The translations under genes and the position numbers were made by a program. A stretch of 64,000 bases of DNA, from positions 3,247,741 through 3,311,740 of the forward strand of contig OX345645.1 of assembly GCA_947044365.1 (NCBI GenBank), read 5' to 3'. Shown piece by piece: positions 60,101 to 64,000 of this stretch (positions are counted from its first letter, which is position 1; each line of letters starts with the position of its first letter). The notes below the pieces were generated by a model. It saw nothing but the letters and a program-made list of their open reading frames with translations. It was not told where the DNA came from and did not search any database. This stretch comes from Petrosia ficiformis. Its lineage: Eukaryota > Porifera > Demospongiae > Haplosclerida > Petrosiidae.

Positions 60101-60189
60101 TCGTCAACAGAATCACTTCTCAGAGATAGATAGCAGATGAATCTACTGATAATCACCAAAATTGTGAAACAACTATGCAGATGGAACAT
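41322..60189 (-). CDS. Secreted LRR-Ig-Ig-EGF protein
   Basis: Exons in order: 60189..59966 (signal peptide MFHLHSCFTILVIISRFICY, then a Cys-rich LRR N-cap), LRR exons 59911..59840, 59615..59544, 59087..59016, 58827..58756, 58584..58513, 58429..58358, 58015..57944, 56907..56836, 56544..56473, 55619..55548, 55282..55139 (two repeats), 54496..54425, 54022..53951 and 53893..53822; LRR C-cap 52172..51985; Ig1 51326..51194 and 43701..43532; Ig2 43106..42959 and 42604..42474; EGF 42251..42147; acidic linker 41817..41722; Lys/Glu-rich end 41596..41322. All phases agree, giving 849 residues. Fifteen 24-residue LRRs lie in 72- or 144-base phase-2 exons. Ig1 has the expected Cys, Trp and DEGNYQC; Ig2 (PTPDIQWYHNN, DSGTYTVIASNGAG) lacks both core cysteines. 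No membrane segment was found, so it may be secreted, as in matrix or adhesion proteins; a missed exon is possible. An upstream ATG at 60276 is an alternative start. Confidence 0.85.
43857..44504. mobile_element. 648-bp TIR element with a RecQ-like helicase fragment, second copy
   Basis: Exact 9-bp direct repeats ATAGTATTC flank it (43848-43856 and 44505-44513). The left terminus starts TAGTCTGGCAAGCAGACC and carries GTCTGGAGACTCTTGACA about 55 bases in; the right terminus, reversed, reads ACTGGAGACTCTTGACA. The interior on + reads IVARIKQKEAIYNVKNNDVF then VSLPTGNGKALLL, a RecQ-type motif I region, before the frame breaks. Size, target duplication length and cargo match the element at 13763-14407 although the DNA is well diverged. 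It sits in the large intron of the LRR-Ig gene, just before GT64 gene C. Confidence 0.72.
44505..45039 (+). promoter_or_regulatory. Upstream region of GT64 gene C
   Basis: This stretch contains no gene that I can support. It carries a CTCGCTCGCAC patch and ends in TATAAAAATATG just before the start codon of gene C. Because gene C lies inside an intron of the opposite-strand LRR-Ig gene, its promoter must lie here or in the element just upstream. Confidence 0.3.
45040..48583 (+). CDS. GT64 exostosin-like glycosyltransferase, gene C (nested)
   Basis: Four exons: 45040-45535, 45741-45811, 46294-46633 and 48414-48583 (TGA stop), in frame, 358 residues. A signal anchor (ALLVCALVISTIVNIYFI) is followed by a short stem with Asn-Ser glycosylation-type sites, then FTIVIMTYKRAELLRTLIPH, LLIVWNDVG, IIDDDRKILHE with the DxD-type metal site, FEHRTHTILSDGTYYYG, NIILHKKYLEMF, MNCEDIAIC and the C-terminal CLNDFTKYYKDGRLPIRYTH. 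These follow the EXTL2 order, so it is a probable Golgi/ER N-acetylhexosaminyltransferase of the heparan-sulfate pathway. ATG 45040 directly precedes the anchor; ATG 45021 runs into a stop. The whole gene lies within the 51193..43702 intron of the LRR-Ig gene on the other strand. Its third intron carries a 75-bp minisatellite, and its last exon is partly duplicated downstream. Confidence 0.88.
46690..47265 (+). repeat. 75-bp minisatellite in intron 3 of GT64 gene C
   Basis: CCCCTAAGTCGGTGTAATG recurs at about 46867, 46933, 47008, 47083, 47158 and 47233. Intervals are 66 and then four times 75 bases, and more diverged copies precede them. Each unit also carries TTACTATTACTATTACC and AAAAATCTGTATAATAC. 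The last four units are almost identical, so the array is young or homogenised. Confidence 0.9.
47915..48115. repeat. AACTAAAA/TTAGTTAACT dispersed repeat
   Basis: TTAGTTTTAGTTAACTAACT and related runs flank a body with ATTGTCCATTATTGGTCAG and ACAGTAGACCTGGAATTTAG. Relatives are at about 27040-27210, 56145-56300, 57095-57365 and 62245-62660 (the last one split by an insertion). Confidence 0.55.
48451..49365 (+). repeat. 458-bp direct tandem duplication including most of gene C's last exon
   Basis: The segment 48451-48908 is repeated at 48909-49365 with only a few differences. The second copy holds an exon-4 remnant with one base missing (CCAATCGTTACAC against CCAATTCGTTACAC), so it no longer encodes the C-terminus, and no acceptor precedes it. 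The very low divergence points to a recent event. Confidence 0.9.
49700..50042. mobile_element. Fold-back MITE with about 55-bp TIRs
   Basis: GTGCTGTACGGGAAATATAG with GGGGTGGGGTCGAGAAACTC on the left faces its inverse on the right: the reverse complement reads GTGCTGTACTGAAAAATATA with GGGGTGGGGTCTTGAAAACT. No coding frame of note lies inside. Confidence 0.65.
50310..50505. mobile_element. MITE, GTAGGGATATATATC family, best copy
   Basis: Inverted termini of about 40 bases begin TATGTAGGGATATAATAATA on the left and, reversed, GTGTAGGGATATATATCAAA on the right, both running into AAAACCAAAAAAGCACAG. It is adjacent to a TA run at 50255-50290. Confidence 0.7.
50578..50730. repeat. CATTCAC...TGAGGTCA TIR repeat family, example copy
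   Basis: TTCATGATGACCTCAAACTT on the left mirrors TCTGAGGTCATGGTGAAT on the right, around TACTGTAACTCAATAA. Longer relatives are at about 42700-42955 and 55848-56110, which also share GGACGGGAAGGA and GTAAAAAGA; shorter ones are at 23925-24020, 30110-30250 and 51715-51850. Confidence 0.65.
52260..52740. other. Inverted pair of CATTCCACC/ATGGCGGAATGGCG motifs in an LRR-gene intron
   Basis: Inside the 1.65-kb intron before the LRR C-cap exon, GGTGGAATGGCGAGTGATTG (minus strand, about 52444..52425) mirrors GGCGGAATGGCGGCAAGCGA (plus, about 52527-52546). The plus copy opens a 67-codon frame starting MAEWRQAIKYKPLIK, with a donor-like GTATGT. It could be an element with inverted ends or a captured start exon; I cannot tell which. 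Confidence 0.3.
54057..54128 (+). tRNA. tRNA-Trp (anticodon CCA)
   Basis: A complete cloverleaf is visible: acceptor stem GACTCTG with CAGGGTC (one G-T pair), D arm TGGCGCAACGGTAGCGC, anticodon stem TCTGA/TCAGA with loop CTCCAGA (CCA at 54089-54091), variable loop AGGTT, T arm GCGTGTTCAAATCACGT, and discriminator A. A and B boxes are intact and a very long T run (from 54130) follows at once as terminator. No intron is present. It lies on the strand opposite the LRR-Ig gene, within its intron between LRR exons 54425..54496 and 53951..54022. Confidence 0.96.
54130..54156 (+). terminator. Oligo-T polymerase III terminator of tRNA-Trp
   Basis: The run of about 26 T begins two bases after the discriminator base. 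Four or more T is enough for polymerase III, so this is an unusually long terminator. The same run lies as an A tract in the intron of the opposite-strand gene. Confidence 0.8.
55385..55475. repeat. Microsatellites TA and GATA
   Basis: A TA-rich stretch is followed by about ten GATA units (55430-55477), in the intron between two LRR exons. It is a simple sequence with no other feature seen. Confidence 0.85.
55665..56110. repeat. Two adjacent MITE-family copies in an LRR-gene intron
   Basis: The segment 55665-55860 belongs to the GTAGGGATATC family (GCGTAGGGATATCAAAACCA, ACAACCATACATAAGTATA). The segment 55848-56110 belongs to the CATTCAC/TGAGGTCA family, with TTCACATTCACAATGTCCTG on the left and TCTGAGGTCATTGTGAAC on the right. 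Confidence 0.6.
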
Positions 60190-60510
60190 ATTATTACTTG
60201 GATTTGTCTTTCTTTCTCTTTCCAAGCGGCCAGCGCAAACAAGCGCGTACGAACGTGACGTTGTCAACATACGCATGTGACATGTGGGTGTGGTAACGAA
60301 TCATGATTTTGATCACATCGATCAGAGTGATCTAAAAGAGCCATACGATTACTAACGCAGCCCTGATTCAAGAGACAGGGGTGTAGCTGCATCCTGCTGA
60401 CTTGCTGATTACTGCAAAGCAGGGCCAAAGGAAAATATACAGGAGGTCACATCAACTAGTGATTAAGTGAACTACTCTTGTGGAGGACCAAGAAATTTAC
60501 CAGGTGAATA
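60190..60510. promoter_or_regulatory. 5' flank of the LRR-Ig gene and possible 5' UTR of the next gene
   Basis: The segment 60220-60270 is locally GC- and CpG-rich (CGCGTACGAACGTGACG), as expected near a start site for the minus-strand gene. A good plus-strand donor (ACCAG then GTGAATAC at 60503) ends a non-coding stretch that could be the first exon of the plus-strand gene at 61898. Both are inference from position and splice signals. Confidence 0.3.
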
Positions 60511-60725
60511 CAATTATAATTATTATTATAATTCTACAATGGAACTATATAATTATATATATATACGCAATGAATATTCAATAAATACTACTGTAGTGTT
60601 TATATTTAATATGTATTTAATATGTTATGTATAATTGTTATTTGAACAGCTACAGTTATTAAACAGCTACCTACTGTATTTGTAGCTCAGACTAATCCAC
60701 CTATTAATAACCAAACTAAGAGATC

Positions 60726-60974
60726 TATAATTGTGACCGTGGATGCCATTTGTAAAATAATAATAAATGGTTATATTCAAATGCTCGTTTCTCAGCTATT
60801 TTACACAGGTAACTTTCTAAACTTGGAATATAGGAAGAGCAATAGTTGCTCTTCTTGTCTACGAGATTATATTGGTCAACTGTGCAAAATCACTGAATAA
60901 TGAGCATTTGAATATAAGTGTTTGACAAAATTCTTATTTTACAAATGACTGATTTTCACACCCACGGTCACAAT

Positions 60975-60977
<3 letters not shown>
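60726..60977. mobile_element. Fold-back MITE beginning AATTGTGACCGTGG
   Basis: The left end AATTGTGACCGTGGATGCCA and the right end, reversed, AATTGTGACCGTGGGTGTGA are followed in both arms by CATTTGTAAAATAA and TATTCAAATGCTC. The inverted arms cover most of the element and no coding frame is present. Confidence 0.7.
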
Positions 60978-61005
<28 letters not shown>

Positions 61006-61897
61006 TTATTTATTTATTTAAAAACTTATAAGGGACAATACAAACATTAAAAGTACAATGCATATTTTCTGAGTGTTGATGTTCGAGAAAGCACCAGGAG
61101 TATCCCAGCCATTGTTTACATTGCAGTAGTATCAATTTCCAATCTCTCGACACACTTTATTGTATAATGGAACACAAAGGAATTGTGCCCTGCCCTATGT
61201 ATTCAGTCTACCATTAAAAGATGGTTTTCTGCTTGAGATCAGTAGCTAGCACATGAACCCTCTATATATAATATATTTGCAGAGTAGACCTTGTATTTAA
61301 TAGCATATGAAATTGTTAATCATTAGACATAGATGCCAATCAACCCTAACAATAATATAACTAAGCCCCAAAATAATCAATTAATTTATTTAAGAGTAGC
61401 CCTGGTATGTGTTGTAACATATAAAACATTGTGTAGTACATGACATGTACATGTATGTATGTACATGTATCTGTCCTAAAATTGACAGCTAGATATGGAC
61501 CCTGAGCCACATGCTTTACAGACAATCTAATTTGTTCAAAAACAAATAAAAAATAAAACAAATTTCTTATTTTCACTTTCTCATTAATCAACATTGGAGC
61601 AGCCCTGGTATAATAAATATTCATTTCCTGTTTAACTGAAGCCACTGAGTATACAACACATACCATATGTCCATAAATGGATGATTTGACCCCACTTTGT
61701 AGGTAATTTACTACATCTGTTTTATAAACTTCCAGGTACAGTATGCAACTGGGAATATTCCCTGGTTGAGGCTTAATTGTATGTACATTAATAAGCTAGG
61801 TTTTTTTATAATTAACAAAACAAAGATTTATCATCATTATGCAATTCATATATGCTTATTAGCAATTACTGTATATATATTAGGTATTATAGGAACT

Positions 61898-63000
61898 ATG
61901 AAGGTGCTAGGTTTGTGTTTGTTGATGGCCTCACTGGCCTTTGGTTTGGTAAGTTAAACAACATAATTAAACTATACTCTTCATATATCCACAACGTATA
62001 CAGCAATATTAGTGCACTATAGTTAATTTGCTGTTTGTACTGATTTTATAAGTTTGCTCAATAAAGTTTCCTGTTGTCAGTTCTGCAGTCCCACCCCCCA
62101 CTTCTGTACATGTAATTGTACATGTATAATTATGTACTGCATTTACTGAAGCTATTCTGTTATTGTACTGTTACTCTACCTCTTTTTTAATAGCATAGAA
62201 TACATGTGCATTAGTGATGCTTACATTTTTAGTGATAGTATAGTTTCTAGAGATAGTTAATTAACTAAGGTTATTATAAAGGTTTGTAAAAGTAGGGCTG
62301 GGACGATTAATCAATTGATATTAAAAAATCTTCTCATTATCGATTATAAGTGTGATATCGATTATGCTAATTATTGCAGAAGACGTACTTTTCAAGCATG
62401 TGATGGCAAATAATGTACAATATGGAAGTGACAGGAAGCCTTATTGATCACATAATGGGAGGAGTTTCCTGTATTAATTGACTTAATTGGCCTAATTACT
62501 TCCGCTGATTTTAATCGATTATCAATTGACTTGTAGTGATAATCGATTTCAGAATCTCAGCCGATTCTCAGCCCTACCTGAGAGTAAAAAGCCATTATTG
62601 GACAATTTCAATTATAGTTATTGCAGCAGACCAGATATATAGTTATACATGTAGTTTATACCACAATTCATTAATAAATTTGGTTTATAGTTAGGAATGT
62701 CAACATCATTCTAGTAATCCATCATCTCGACAATCCTACAATTAACAATTACTATTCATTTGAATATACATGTACATACATAACTCTGTTCCCAACTTCC
62801 CACCACTATCCTAACCCTGCATCACCATGTATACTTTCCTTATAAATCTGTCGAGTGCTTGTGACCAAATTCATTAATCAATTCTGGTTGATAATCAATT
62901 AAGTATATTTACCATAATCATGTAGGAGGAGGATCTTGAGCAAGTACAAGATAATTACAATAATACTGTGGCGGAAATGGCCCGAGCGAATCATTTCTTT
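61898..63000 (+). CDS. Start of a secreted protein (first two coding exons; continues off the window)
   Basis: The exon at 61892-61947 follows the acceptor TATTATAG and contains an ATG at 61898, encoding MKVLGLCLLMASLAFGL, a clear signal peptide, then a GTAAGT donor in phase 0. A second exon, 62926-63000, has AG and GTAAGT borders, is exactly 75 bases, and continues in frame as EEDLEQVQDNYNNTVAEMAR then ANHFF. No further exon was found before 64000. The family is unknown; the second exon looks like an acidic helix. The intron carries a nested TIR element (62286-62577). Confidence 0.6.
62245..62660. repeat. AACTAAAA repeat split by a TAGGGCTGGGA element
   Basis: An element with ends TAGGGCTGGGACGATTAATC and, reversed, TAGGGCTGAGAATCGGCTGA (62286-62577) sits inside a copy of the AACTAAAA repeat: TTAACTAAGGTTATTATAAA before it, AAGCCATTATTGGACAATTT after it. 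The element's interior has ATCGATTATCAATTGA-type motifs on both sides. No target duplication is clear. Confidence 0.55.
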
Positions 63001-63349
63001 GTAAGTTTAGTATGAGGTTGTATAGGATGAACTACAGTGAAAATGAAACTGATAGTGTAATATTGTTTATAAATATAGTGGTTAGTATGTTTCATTCCCA
63101 GTTGTTTTTTATTCTGATCTATCAGAATTTTGGGGGGATGGATGCAAGTACTCATAGCATAATTTTTTGTAGAGATCGAGCCATTGAGGGGGATCAAGCC
63201 TTGGGATATATTTGAAATCAAGATATTATCAGACTGCTTGTATTCAGTGATGTCGAAATGGCCAGTCATTCAGGACATGTCCAATAAATCTAGTAAAGCC
63301 CCAGTTAAACTGATAAGTGTTTGGGCAGCAAGACACTGGGTTTAATGAT

Positions 63350-64000
63350 ATTATATATGCTTGTGTCACATACACATTGCGAACATGTATGTAGTTTGAT
63401 GAACGTATGTCAGACTGGGCGCTTGGTGATTAATGGGTGTGGCACATAAAAGAAGCTTAACCTGCAGGAAGAAAGCTGCTTGAGCTTAACCTGCAGGAAG
63501 AAAGCTGCTTGAGCTTAACCTCCAGGAAGAAAGCTTCTTGAGCTTAACCTGCAGAAAGAAAACTGCTTGAGCTTAACCTGCAGGAAGAAAGCTGCTTGAG
63601 CTTAACCTGCAGGAAGAAAGCTGCTTGAGCTTAACCTGCAGGAAGAAAACTGCTTGAGCTTAACCTGCAGGAAGAAAGCTGCTTGAGCTTAACCTGCAGG
63701 AAGAAAGCTGCTTGAGCTTAACCTGCAGAAAGAAAACTGCTTGAGCTTAACCTGCAGGAAGAAAGCTGCTTGAGCTTAACCTGCAGGAAGAAAGCTGCTT
63801 GAGCTTAACCTGCAGGAAGAAAGCTGCTTGAGCTTAACCTGCAGAAAGAAAACTGCTTGAGCTTAACCTGCAGGAAGAAAGCTGCTTGAGCTTAACCTGC
63901 AGGAAGAAAGCTTCTTGAGCTTAACCTGCAGAAAGAAAACTGCTTGAGCTTAACCTGCAGGAAGAAAGCTTCTTGAGCTTAACCTGCAGAAAGAAAACTG
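63350..64000 (+). repeat. 29-bp satellite array grown from an R1 repeat
   Basis: The segment 63355-63453 is the start of an R1 copy (ATATGCTTGTGTCACATAC, TTAATGGGTGTGGCACATA). From 63454 a 29-base unit, AGCTTAACCTGCAGGAAGAA followed by AGCTGCTTG, repeats about 19 times and runs off the window end. The unit corresponds to the R1 segment CAGCAGAAAGAAAGCTGCTT GTAGCTTA at 34578-34605. Unit variants (AGAAAGAAAACT, and AGCTTCTTG) recur in a patterned order, suggesting higher-order expansion. Confidence 0.92.

Overview
This is a eukaryotic, animal window: AT-rich DNA with GT-AG introns, mostly short (about 50 bases to 1 kb), metazoan gene families (death-fold signalling proteins, an EXTL2-like GT64 glycosyltransferase family, an LRR-Ig-EGF protein, an HTATIP2/TIP30-like oxidoreductase), one tRNA gene, and dense small inverted-repeat transposons. 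The mix best fits a marine demosponge of the Amphimedon type, but I infer this from style and family content; another early-branching invertebrate is possible.

Region 1 (about 40-1500): the 3' part of an unrecognised minus-strand gene. Region 2 (about 2-21 kb): a cluster of three full-length paralogues of a P-loop NTPase with a COR-like (Roco-type) middle, a Cys/His cluster and a C-terminal death-like domain (one on +, two on -), plus one broken 3' copy. They share exon phases, a 34-43 base micro-exon and a length of 827-831 residues, and look like a young, locally duplicated family of NLR/DAPK-like intracellular signalling switches. Region 3 (13.6-26 kb): mostly mobile DNA, including a 645-bp element with long inverted termini, a 9-bp target duplication and a captured RecQ-helicase fragment, and large palindromes. 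Region 4 (26.3-32.1 kb): a seven-exon HTATIP2-like gene whose last exon adds a 15-residue tandem-repeat tail. Region 5 (33-49 kb): a GT64 cluster, with gene A on -, pseudogene B on + and gene C on +. Region 6 (41.3-60.2 kb): a secreted LRR-Ig-Ig-EGF gene on the minus strand whose exons all join in frame (849 residues predicted). GT64 gene C lies entirely inside its largest intron on the opposite strand, and a tRNA-Trp gene lies in another intron. Region 7 (61.9-64 kb): the first two coding exons of a secreted protein that runs off the window, then a 29-bp satellite that has grown out of a dispersed transposon-like repeat.

Splice models come from reading GT/AG sites and checking that reading-frame phases and stops agree; no transcripts or searches were available. 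Translation starts are uncertain where stated. Three frame problems all fall at homopolymer runs (near 1155, 3652 and 3932), which suggests sequence error rather than decay.
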